In this document: positions 40,558 to 47,450 of the stretch, piece by piece | Position numbering within the stretch: the first letter of the stretch is position 1 | Layout: each line of letters opens with the position of its first letter | Assembly: GCF_013450295.1 (NCBI RefSeq) | Contig: NZ_SKBR01000002.1 | Location: forward strand, 310,001-374,000 | Direction of reading: 5' to 3' | DNA length: 64,000 bases | DNA from: Streptomyces sp. AJS327 | Lineage (GTDB): Bacteria > Actinomycetota > Actinomycetes > Streptomycetales > Streptomycetaceae | Made by a program: the position numbers and the translations under genes | Notes under the pieces: generated by a model | Seen by the model: only the letters and a program-made list of their open reading frames with translations | Told to the model about the DNA's origin: nothing | Databases searched by the model: none

Positions 40558-40812
40558 TCAGGCGGCAAGGGCCTCTTTGACCTGGGCGAGGCTCGGGTTC
40601 GTCATGACGGCTTCCTCACCGGAGGGGGCAATTACCAAGACCGTCGGGACCGTCTGGTTACCGCCGTTGGCCTGCTCCACGAAGCTCGCCGACTCCGGGT
40701 CGTGCTCGATGTTGACCTCGCTGTAGGCGATGCCCTCGCGGTCCATCTGCCCCTTCAGGCGGCGGCAGTAGCCACACCAGGTGGTGCTGTACATCGTCAC
40801 GGTGCCGGACAT
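40558..40812 (-). CDS. mrx1: Mycoredoxin-1, host/element hybrid gene
   Basis: An 84-residue glutaredoxin-fold protein that reduces mycothiol mixed disulfides. The active site is WCGYC (residues 12-16, CxxC), followed by the cis-Pro segment TVPTV (54-58) and the C-terminal TNPSLAQVKEALA. Codons 1 to about 55 are host sequence; codons after the GTCCCGACG core come from the element, which thus rebuilds a full reading frame after integration. The displaced host end lies at 26870. The ATG follows GAAGGAAG. The gene should be functional because length, fold motifs and stop are normal. Confidence 0.92.
   Translation of the reverse strand: MSGTVTMYSTTWCGYCRRLKGQMDREGIAYSEVNIEHDPESASFVEQANGGNQTVPTVLVIAPSGEEAVMTNPSLAQVKEALAA
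40625..40670. other. Right attachment site (attR) of the integrated element
   Basis: On the minus strand host GGCGGTAACCAGACG is followed by the GTCCCGACG core and then element GTCTTGGTAATTGCC. The predicted central dinucleotide is CC (plus-strand GG at 40646-40647). Joining the element arms from both ends gives an imperfect palindrome (GGCAAAACCCAAAAC versus GGCAATTACCAAGAC, 11 of 15) around CGTC-CC-GACG, as expected for a serine-integrase attP. Confidence 0.75.
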
Positions 40813-41245
40813 CTGACTCTCGCTTCCTTCGCGATGGAACTGAACTGAACTGAACTGGTTGACGTCAACTGACTGACGTGAACCGAACGGAACCGACCGA
40901 ACGGGACCGACCGAACGGAACCACGGGGAACTCGACGGTCTGGGGGAGGGGGGCTGGGAGAACGGACGGGGACTGGCGGGAACTGCCGGGAACTGGCGAG
41001 TCTGGCAGGAACGGGACGGGCTGCCGACGGCTGTCGGGCCGGACGGGACCGACGGGACGGACAGGACGGACGGACACGTGAGGAACGTCCGACCGCGGCC
41101 ACACATTCCCGCCGCCAGTAGCGGCCTGATCGAGCCGATGCCCCGTCCGCGTTCCCGGCAGCACCGGGGGACCACCGGAGAAGCATCGAGGTGCTCCTGG
41201 TGAAAGGTCCTGGCCAGGCCATAGACGACCAAGGCCGGTCGAATC
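40813..41245. other. Host intergenic region upstream of mrx1, simple repeats and palindrome
   Basis: About 430 bases. Next to mrx1 are four tandem ACTGA units (40839-40858), a perfect 12-bp palindrome GTTGACGTCAAC (40858-40869), and a run of degenerate CCGAACGGAACCGA units to about 40920. Near 41040-41075 GGACGGGACC-like words repeat. No convincing gene is seen; the mrx1 promoter should lie here. Confidence 0.5.
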
Positions 41246-41650
41246 CTAGCCAGGTTTGATGGTGGCGAGCTGCGCGAGGAGCAGGACCAGCCGGTAGGCG
41301 TCGCCAAAGTCGGCCGCGGTGAATGTGACTGTCCGGCCACCTTCATCGCGTGAGACCCCTGGTACGAGTGTCGCCAGGTCGATCATGAACGGCGCGGAAA
41401 GGTCGACCTCGACATCGAGCGGTCCGGCCAGGGACAGTGGCGCGACCTGGGCCCGCCGGTTGACGGCGTCGGCCGCCGCACGACGCAGCCGCTCCCGTGC
41501 TTCCTCGGGGTGCAGGGCGATGGCTGCGCTCTGGCCAAGGGCTTGCTTGACCGCGACGGTGACCGCCGACGGGAGTAGATCGTGCAGTTCGGCGCAGGCG
41601 CTGTCATCGCCACTGAGCAGCACGACCGGTACGTCCAAATGTCCGGCCAT
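41246..41650 (-). pseudogene. Truncated M55-family D-aminopeptidase (DppA-like) fragment
   Basis: The 134 residues match only the C-terminal half of M55 zinc aminopeptidases: the conserved VPVVLLSGDDSACAELHDLL and TVAVKQALGQSAAIALHP are present, followed by the terminal DLSAPF-like beta segment. The N-terminal half, with the metal-binding Asp/Glu/His ligands, is absent, and the sequence upstream is unrelated and low in coding character. An ATG with a GGGAG-like site opens the fragment by chance or after rearrangement. A full enzyme would be about 270 residues. It is therefore probably inactive. Confidence 0.75.
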
Positions 41651-41918
41651 GGCGGCTCCCGGCTCCTTCCGCGCCGTCCCGCACCCGTCCCTCCGCCCGT
41701 CCCGCGGGTTCCCGCCGTTTCCGCAGGTTCTCCCACTCCCGGCGTTCCCGGTGTTCCCGCCGTCCCCGGCGGGCCGGGGGCGTCCGCTACCCACCGGTGC
41801 CGTCTCACCCGCCGGGGAACCCCCACGCCATCGCAGAACCGGGAGGCTCGTCGGACAAGCAGTCCCCAGCTGTGGACAGCCGTACCGGCCGCCCCTCCTG
41901 ACCTGACAGCATGGCGGG

Positions 41919-44177
41919 GTGACAGCAGCGACCGACCCCGCCCTCTTCCCGAGCCACCCGACCGGCGCTCACCCGGCACCGCCGCAGGACGCCGACGCGG
42001 TGCTGGAGGGGCTGGACCCGGAACAGCGCGAGGTCGCGACCGCCCTGCACGGCCCGGTCTGCGTCCTCGCCGGAGCGGGAACCGGCAAGACCCGCGCCAT
42101 CACGCACCGCATCGCCTACGGCGTCCGCGCCGGGGTGCTCCCCCCCGCCAGCGTGCTCGCCGTCACCTTCACCCAGCGGGCCGCCGGTGAGATGCGCGGG
42201 CGTCTCCGCCAGCTCGGCGCCGGCAACGTCCAGACGAGGACCTTCCACTCCGCCGCCCTCCGGCAGCTCCAGTTCTTCTGGCCCAAGGCCGTCGGCGGCC
42301 CACCACCACAGCTGCTCGACCGCAAGGTGCAGGTCGTCGCGGAGGCCGCCGCGCGCTGCCGGATCCGGCTGGACCGCGGTGAACTCCGGGACGCCACCGG
42401 GGAGATCGAATGGGCAAAGGTGACCCAGACCGTCCCGGAGGACTACCCGGGCGCCGTCGCGGCGGCCTCCCGCGAGGCGCCGCGGGACCCAGCCGAGATC
42501 CGCCGGATCTACGAGCACTACGAACAGATCAAACGCGACCGGGGCGCCATCGACTTCGAGGACGTCCTGCTGCTCACCGTCGGCGTCCTCCAGGACCGCC
42601 CCGACATCGCCGAGACCGTGCGCGCCCAGTACCAGCACTTCGTCGTCGACGAGTACCAGGACGTCAGCCCACTCCAGCAACGGCTGCTGGAACTCTGGGT
42701 CGGCGAACGGGAGAACCTCTGCGTGGTCGGGGACGCCAGCCAAACGATCTACTCCTTCGCCGGAGCCACCTCGGACCACCTGCTCGACTTCCGGGCCCGG
42801 CATCCGCGCGCCACCGTGGTCAAGCTCGTCCGCGACTACCGCTCCACCCCACAGGTGGTGCACCTCGCCAACACCCTCCTCGGGCAGGCCAGCGGGCGCG
42901 CGGCGGAGCACCGGCTGGAACTGCGCTCACAGCGTGACCCCGGCCCCGAGCCCGGATACACCCCCTATCCCGACGAACCGGCCGAGGCCGAGGGGGTCGC
43001 CCGGAGCATCCGGGACCTCGTCCAGGCGGGCACCCAGCCGGGCGACATCGCCATCCTGTTCCGGATAAACGCCCAGTCCGAGGTGTACGAACAGGCCCTC
43101 ACCGACGCGGGCGTGCCCTACCAACTCCGGGGCGCCGAGCGCTTCTTCGAACGCCCGGAGGTGCGCGAGGCGCACGTCGCGCTGCGCGGGGCCGCCCGCG
43201 CCGGGAGCAACGACTCCCTCCTCGACGACGCCGTCGACCTGCCCTCCCAGGTACGCGCCGTGCTCGGCACCAAGGGCTGGCAGCCGGAGCCCCCGGCCGG
43301 ATCGGGGGCCGTCCGGGACCGCTGGGAGTCCCTCGCCGCGCTGGTCCGCCTCGCCAGTGACTTCGCCGAGGCCAACCCAGGGGCCGGGCTGCCGGAACTC
43401 GTGGAGGAGATCGGGCAGCGGGCCAGCGTGCAGCACGCCCCGACCGTGCAGGGCGTCACGCTCGCCTCGCTGCACTCGGCGAAGGGTCTGGAGTGGGAGG
43501 CGGTGTTCCTGGTCGGGCTCACCGACGGCATGATGCCGATCACCCACGCCAGAACCGAGGCCCAGCTGGAGGAGGAGCGTCGACTGCTGTATGTCGGCGT
43601 CACCCGTGCCCGGCGGCAGCTCAGCCTCTCCTGGGCTCTCGCCCGTTCCCCGGGCGGCCGGGCCGTGCGGCGTCCCAGCCGCTTTCTGGAGGGGCTGCGG
43701 CCCGGCTCCGGCGGGGCGACCGTCGGGCGGCGGGGCAGCGGCCCGAGCGTCGAGCGAGGGGAGCCGAGCCGTGCGGCGCGAAGCCGGGTCCGCCGGGGTC
43801 CCGCCCGCTGCCGGGTCTGCGGGCGCTCGCTGACCGACCCCGGCGAGGTGAAGCTGATGCGCTGCGAGGAGTGCCCCTCCGACCTCGACGAGGAGCTGTA
43901 CGAACGGCTCCGGGAATGGCGCTCGGAGCAGGCGCTGCTGCTGGGGCAACCCGCCTACTGCGTGTTCACCGACAAGACACTCCTGGCCATCGCGGAGAAC
44001 GTTCCGGACAGCGAGCTGGCGCTCCGCCGGATCTCCGGAGTGGGCGGACGCAAGCTCGACCGCTACGGGGCGGACGTACTGGCGATCTGCGCGGGCGAGC
44101 GGCTGACCAGCGAGAAAGCGGAACTCGAAGATCCGGATGATGTCACGGAAGCTGTTACGGAGAGCGCCGAAAAATAG
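41919..44177 (+). CDS. uvrD2: ATP-dependent DNA helicase UvrD2
   Basis: A 752-residue superfamily 1A helicase. Walker A is AGAGTGKT (51-58), followed by VTFTQRAAGEMRGRL, DEYQD, GDASQTIYSFAGA, LVRDYRSTPQVV, SLHSAKGLEWEAVF and YVGVTRARRQLSLSW. After a basic linker comes a four-Cys zinc motif (CRVCGRSL ... RCEEC) and a C-terminal HRDC domain (SEQALLLGQPAYCVFTDKTL, SGVGGRKLDRYG). This architecture is diagnostic for actinobacterial UvrD2. The GTG start is weakly supported by a ribosome site. It sits head-to-tail before wblC, as whiB7 and uvrD2 are neighbours in mycobacteria. Confidence 0.95.
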   Translation: MTAATDPALFPSHPTGAHPAPPQDADAVLEGLDPEQREVATALHGPVCVLAGAGTGKTRAITHRIAYGVRAGVLPPASVLAVTFTQRAAGEMRGRLRQLGAGNVQTRTFHSAALRQLQFFWPKAVGGPPPQLLDRKVQVVAEAAARCRIRLDRGELRDATGEIEWAKVTQTVPEDYPGAVAAASREAPRDPAEIRRIYEHYEQIKRDRGAIDFEDVLLLTVGVLQDRPDIAETVRAQYQHFVVDEYQDVSPLQQRLLELWVGERENLCVVGDASQTIYSFAGATSDHLLDFRARHPRATVVKLVRDYRSTPQVVHLANTLLGQASGRAAEHRLELRSQRDPGPEPGYTPYPDEPAEAEGVARSIRDLVQAGTQPGDIAILFRINAQSEVYEQALTDAGVPYQLRGAERFFERPEVREAHVALRGAARAGSNDSLLDDAVDLPSQVRAVLGTKGWQPEPPAGSGAVRDRWESLAALVRLASDFAEANPGAGLPELVEEIGQRASVQHAPTVQGVTLASLHSAKGLEWEAVFLVGLTDGMMPITHARTEAQLEEERRLLYVGVTRARRQLSLSWALARSPGGRAVRRPSRFLEGLRPGSGGATVGRRGSGPSVERGEPSRAARSRVRRGPARCRVCGRSLTDPGEVKLMRCEECPSDLDEELYERLREWRSEQALLLGQPAYCVFTDKTLLAIAENVPDSELALRRISGVGGRKLDRYGADVLAICAGERLTSEKAELEDPDDVTEAVTESAEK

Positions 44178-44255
44178 TTTGCGCCCGCCGTCCCAGCCCT
44201 CATAGCCTTCCGAGGTGTGGAGGGGGCGGGGCTTTTCGTCCCAACCCCTTCCATG

Positions 44256-44283
44256 TTGTACTGAGCCCTGAAAATCCGTAGGT
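44256..44283 (+). promoter_or_regulatory. wblC promoter with AT-rich WhiB7/WblC box
   Basis: TTGTAC (44256-44261) and GTAGGT (44278-44283) are 16 bp apart. GAAAAT lies in the spacer just upstream of the -10, where WhiB7-type regulators bind AT-rich DNA through their AT-hook while holding the principal sigma factor. Autoregulation by WblC is expected from the family. Confidence 0.65.
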
Positions 44284-44324
44284 CGGCTTCGGTCGCCCCG
44301 AGACGCCGAGAGGAGGCGAGACCA

Positions 44325-44594
44325 GTGATCAACATTAAGACCGCCATGAAAATGACCGATCGCTCGGTCATCTGCGCCTGCCTGCTCGGCTCCAACCATG
44401 GCACCGGTCTGTCCGGAGTCATGCTCGGCGGCGCTGAGCGACCGACCAAGGCACTTGCGGTAGCAGCGGAGACGGCACAGGTGCGTGCCTATGCCTTTGC
44501 CAGCGCGATCGCGGGTGCCGGTGCAGAAAGCCAGAGGACGCAGCGGCGCATGTGGGCCTTCCGTGGGCTCGAACCCTGGAGAGAACCAGCCTGA
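44325..44594 (+). CDS. Leader ORF of wblC
   Basis: An 89-codon frame starting GTG at 44325 with an excellent AGGAGG-like site (GAGAGGAGGCGAG). It is in the long 5' leader of wblC. Its stop codon falls in the 5' arm of a hairpin (44589-44609) that lies just before the attenuator hairpin. In mycobacterial whiB7 and Streptomyces wblC, translation of a leader ORF couples ribosome stalling by antibiotics to read-through; this frame is the obvious candidate here. The peptide has a hydrophobic, Cys-containing start (VICACLLGSNHG) and Ala-rich middle; the sequence itself is unlikely to matter. Confidence 0.6.
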   Translation: MINIKTAMKMTDRSVICACLLGSNHGTGLSGVMLGGAERPTKALAVAAETAQVRAYAFASAIAGAGAESQRTQRRMWAFRGLEPWREPA

Positions 44595-44609
44595 TCGGCG
44601 AGATCAGGC
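44589..44609 (+). promoter_or_regulatory. Leader hairpin overlapping the leader-ORF stop
   Basis: GCCTGATC, 5-nt loop, GATCAGGC. The leader ORF stop TGA (44592-44594) is inside the left arm, so a ribosome terminating there would melt the hairpin. Confidence 0.6.
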
Positions 44610-44620
44610 CGGCACCTTCC

Positions 44621-44662
44621 AGGGCCGCGGAACCCACACCGGGATCCGCGGCCCTTCTGTTT
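44621..44662 (+). terminator. wblC attenuator
   Basis: AGGGCCGCGGA pairs perfectly with TCCGCGGCCCT around a 13-nt loop, followed by TCTGTTTG, between the leader ORF and wblC. This is a premature intrinsic terminator that antibiotic stress would bypass. Confidence 0.75.
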
Positions 44663-44727
44663 GCCAACCGCCCGGCCTCCAGCCGGACCGCCAGACAACA
44701 GACATCAACAGACGAGGAAAACCGACA

Positions 44728-45093
44728 GTGCATCGCGAAACGCACGCCCCGTCACACATGCCTGACCACCTCGCGCCCAAGCCCACCACGGAGGACCCCG
44801 TGTCTGCCCCGCTGACCACTCTGACTGAACTGGACGACGCCATCGAGCGACTCGGTGTCGACGTGCCCTGCCGCTCCTACGATCCGGAGGTCTTCTTCGC
44901 GGAGGCCCCCGCGGACGTGGAGTACGCGAAGTCGCTCTGCCAGACCTGTCCGCTGCGCGAAGCCTGCCTCGCCGGGGCCAAGGACCGCCGCGAGCCGTGG
45001 GGTGTGTGGGGCGGTGAACTCTTCGTCCAGGGTGTGGTCGTACCGCGCAAGCGGCCCCGTGGGCGTCCCCGCAAGAACCCGGTGGCGGCGTGA
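44728..45093 (+). CDS. wblC: WhiB-family redox regulator WblC (WhiB7 orthologue)
   Basis: A 121-residue Fe-S transcription factor controlling intrinsic antibiotic resistance. Cluster-binding Cys are 48 (VPCRSYDP), 71, 74 (LCQTC) and 80 (EAC). GVWGGE (92-97) contacts the principal sigma factor, and the C-terminal RKRPRGRPRKNP is the AT-hook. The sequence closely follows S. coelicolor WblC. The GTG at 44728 is preceded by GAGGAAA. It is downstream of uvrD2 with a dedicated promoter, leader ORF and attenuator, so expression is induced by ribosome-targeting drugs and amplified by autoregulation. Confidence 0.97.
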   Translation: MHRETHAPSHMPDHLAPKPTTEDPVSAPLTTLTELDDAIERLGVDVPCRSYDPEVFFAEAPADVEYAKSLCQTCPLREACLAGAKDRREPWGVWGGELFVQGVVVPRKRPRGRPRKNPVAA

Positions 45094-45251
45094 ACCCCGC
45101 GACAGGGGCGGCCACCGGCCGATCGGCCAGAGGCACCCTCGACCACCCGGTGAGTAACGAGCCGCGGCGAGCCCGCGCCCAGCGCTGGTGCGGAACCACG
45201 CCGCTCCGCAGTAACGAAACACGCGAACCGCGTCAGAAAAGAAACCGCGAC

Positions 45252-45431
45252 ATGCAACTTCTGCCAGAAACCCTGGCTCGGACCCGTCTGCGACAACGCA
45301 GGCCGGACACCGGGCCCCAACACCGCGACCAGCCACCTGGACGCACCCGCCGTCGGCCCGGACTCCAGGGCCGCGCCGGACGCGCGAGACTGCGCGCCAA
45401 GCGCGCGATCGCCATGGTCGTCATGCACTGA
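45252..45431 (+). CDS. Small Arg-rich protein downstream of wblC
   Basis: A 59-residue, strongly basic frame (MQLLPETLARTRLRQRR, RAGRARLRAKRAIAMVVMH) whose stop is 14 bases before a strong terminator. It resembles the short basic ORFs (MQLLPExLAR...) found after regulatory genes in several Streptomyces, but the ribosome site is weak (AAAGAAA). Expression and function are unknown. Confidence 0.45.
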   Translation: MQLLPETLARTRLRQRRPDTGPQHRDQPPGRTRRRPGLQGRAGRARLRAKRAIAMVVMH

Positions 45432-45445
45432 CCAGGACCAGGACC

Positions 45446-45480
45446 AACGCCGTGCTCCCCGTCTCGGGGAGCACGGCGTT
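45446..45480 (+). terminator. Strong terminator of the wblC unit
   Basis: AACGCCGTGCTCCCC, 5-nt loop, GGGGAGCACGGCGTT: a perfect 15-bp stem. The downstream sequence is CGCCTGTCC, with no T tract, typical of Streptomyces terminators. Confidence 0.8.
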
Positions 45481-45759
45481 CGCCTGTCCGCCCCGCCCCC
45501 GCTGCCAGCCTCTGCCCCCGCCCCCCCCACACACACCGGCCCTGGCGTCAGCCTCCAACCATCTCGGGAGGGGACAGCCCTGGGCAGATGGGTGGGTCAG
45601 GTGGGGTGCGGGTGGTGGGGGTGGGGGGAGGAGGTGATGGACCGGGGGGGCGCCGAGTTGACGGGGCCTCTGGGGCCCTCCCCCCTCCCCCACCCCACCC
45701 CGCCCCACGCCGAACCGTCTATCAGGGCACGCCAGTTGGAGTCGTCCGCCAACCGGAGC

Positions 45760-45870
45760 CGCCCACCAACGTGCATCGTCCGCCAACCGGGGTCGCCCAG
45801 CAATGGGCATCGCCCGGCAACCGGAGTGGCCCACCAACGGCACCGTCTGTCATCGGGACCCGCCTACCAA
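45760..45870. repeat. Degenerate tandem repeat, about 34-bp unit
   Basis: Three units begin CCGCCAACCGGAG, CCGCCAACCGGGG and CCGGCAACCGGAG, each followed by a related half (CGCCCACCAACG, CGCCCAGCAATG, GGCCCACCAACG). The period is about 34-35 bp, made of two similar halves. Copies fade on both sides. Confidence 0.5.
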
Positions 45871-46067
45871 CGCGCACCGTTGCCCACCGGCACCGTTACC
45901 GGTCGAATCCGTCCGTCGGCCGAAGCGGTCTCCTCATCGGGCACGCCCCAGCCGTCGGACCGTCCGGTGCCTGTCCGTCCCGCCCAGCCGTCTGTCCCAC
46001 CCGCCGCCCTGGCTGTCCCGCCTGCCCGTCCGGGTCGGCTGGTCGGGGAGGTTACCTGGCGGGTGCG

Positions 46068-47450
46068 TCAGGAGGGGCTGTCCTTCGGCTCGGGTGACCG
46101 CGTCTCGGGGAGTTCCTCGTCCCGGAGGAAGCCCGGCACTCCGTCCTCCAGTTCGTCCCGTAGCCGCACGGTGGCGCCGAGTTGGCACAGCACTCCGATG
46201 GTTCCCATGGTGACGCGGTATATCAGCAGGTAGGAGGGGGGCAGGTTGAGCTGTCGCGCGAGCTGGTGCGCCGCGGAGCGTGGGTCGGCTACGCGCCCCG
46301 CCTGCTCGCGCATCCACTCGCGGCTGAAGTCGAACGACTCGCCTCGCGCTGGCTCGATCATCGGCAGTAGGTAGTCCAGCACCTCACCCGGGTCGAGTTC
46401 GATGGTCTCCTTGACGAACCCCTCGGCACAGAGCATGTCGTAGACGGCGTCGGCCTCTCCGTCGAGTGTCATGCGCAGGAGCGTCCCTATCATCGGGGGC
46501 AGGCCCTCGGGCAGCCGGTCCACGGTGCCGAAGTCCAGTACGCCGAGCCGCCATTGCCCGGGATCCGGGTGGCCGTCAGTGACCAGGCGGAAGTTGCCGG
46601 GGTGTGGGTCGGCGTGGAGCAGCCCGGTGCGTTCCGTGCCGGAGAAGAGGAAGCGGGCGAGGAGTTGCCCGGCCCGGTCCCGTTCGGCCGGGGAGCCGTC
46701 CGCGATGACCCGCGCGAGCGGGACGCCGTCCAGCCACTCGGTGATCAGCACTTCGTCCGTCTGGTGCACCACCTCGGGTATCAGCACGGCGGGGTCGCCG
46801 TCGAACTCCGCGGAGTAGGCGCGCTGGGCCTCCGCTTCCAGGGCGTAGTCCAGTTCCTCGGCGACGCGGTCCCGCAGTTCGGTGATGAGCGGTTTGGTGT
46901 CGATCCCCGGGACGAGGGGGCCCAGTACCCGTACGAAGCGGCCGAGTTGGGCGAGGTCGGAGATGAGCGCCTCCCCGGCGCCCGGATACTGGACCTTCAC
47001 GGCGACGGCCCGTCCGTCGTGCCAGACGGCGCGGTGTACCTGACCGATGGAGGCGGCGGCGGAGGGCTTGTCGTCGAACTCGGTGAACAGGTCCCGCCAG
47101 CCCGCACCGAGCCGTTCCGCCAGTACCGCGTGGACGGTGCCGACCGGCATGGGGGGTGCGGCTTCCTGGAGTTTGGTGAGGGTGGCGCGGTAGGGACCGG
47201 CGATCTCCTCAGGCAGCGCGGACTCGAAGACGGACAGGGCCTGCCCGAACTTCATCGCACCGCCCTTGAGTTCGCCGAGCACCTTGAACAGTTGCTCGGC
47301 GGTGCGGTGCTGGAGTTCGTGGCCGACGAGGTCCGCGGAGTAGCCGCCGATGCGCTTGCCGAGGCCCCAGGCGGAGCGACCGGCGAACCCGAGGGGGAGG
47401 GCGGCCAGTTTGGCGGTGCGGGTGATTGCCTTTCGGGGAAGATCAGACAT
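46068..47450 (-). CDS. AarF/UbiB (ABC1) family atypical kinase
   Basis: A 460-residue ABC1-type protein-kinase-like protein. Hallmarks are the KxGQ motif (MKFGQALS), the Ala-rich loop equivalent PSAAASIGQVHRA, the lysine in VAVKVQYPG, ExD-like ELDYALEAEAQ, and the catalytic/metal motifs HADPHPGNF and LDFGTVDRL. Family members support quinone or isoprenoid metabolism, and the mycobacterial counterpart (Rv3197) next to whiB7 affects macrolide resistance. ATG at 47450 follows GGAG; an ATG at 47513 would overlap the upstream gene further. The gene overlaps the ThiF-like gene by 8 nt, so the two form an operon. Confidence 0.92.
   Translation of the reverse strand: MSDLPRKAITRTAKLAALPLGFAGRSAWGLGKRIGGYSADLVGHELQHRTAEQLFKVLGELKGGAMKFGQALSVFESALPEEIAGPYRATLTKLQEAAPPMPVGTVHAVLAERLGAGWRDLFTEFDDKPSAAASIGQVHRAVWHDGRAVAVKVQYPGAGEALISDLAQLGRFVRVLGPLVPGIDTKPLITELRDRVAEELDYALEAEAQRAYSAEFDGDPAVLIPEVVHQTDEVLITEWLDGVPLARVIADGSPAERDRAGQLLARFLFSGTERTGLLHADPHPGNFRLVTDGHPDPGQWRLGVLDFGTVDRLPEGLPPMIGTLLRMTLDGEADAVYDMLCAEGFVKETIELDPGEVLDYLLPMIEPARGESFDFSREWMREQAGRVADPRSAAHQLARQLNLPPSYLLIYRVTMGTIGVLCQLGATVRLRDELEDGVPGFLRDEELPETRSPEPKDSPS

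Larger units (their letters stand above)
26961..40647. mobile_element. 13.7-kb serine-integrase integrative element in mrx1
   Basis: The segment is bounded by hybrid mrx1 sequences sharing GTCCCGACG. It is lower in GC, uses A/T-ending codons more, and encodes a large serine recombinase at one end. It carries a putative replication initiator with iterons, a DUF3987 ATPase, HNH and endonuclease VII proteins, an Lsr2-like protein and a regulatory cargo operon. No virion structural, terminase, portal, lysis, TraB/FtsK or relaxase gene is visible. It could be a phage satellite, a decayed prophage that kept its early region, or a plasmid-like integrative element. The boundaries are given to the predicted crossover bases. 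Confidence 0.85.
45432..46067. other. Intergenic region with terminator and degenerate tandem repeat
   Basis: About 640 bases without a gene. After the terminator there is C-rich and G-rich low-complexity sequence (45490-45700), then a degenerate tandem repeat (45760-45870), then GC-rich sequence to the AarF stop. Open frames on both strands are Pro/Ser/Arg-rich. Confidence 0.5.

Noticed and set aside
45592..46233. Plus-strand frame of 213 codons overlapping the AarF 3' end
   Set aside because: It is made of the low-complexity and tandem-repeat sequence, with no recognisable protein segment.
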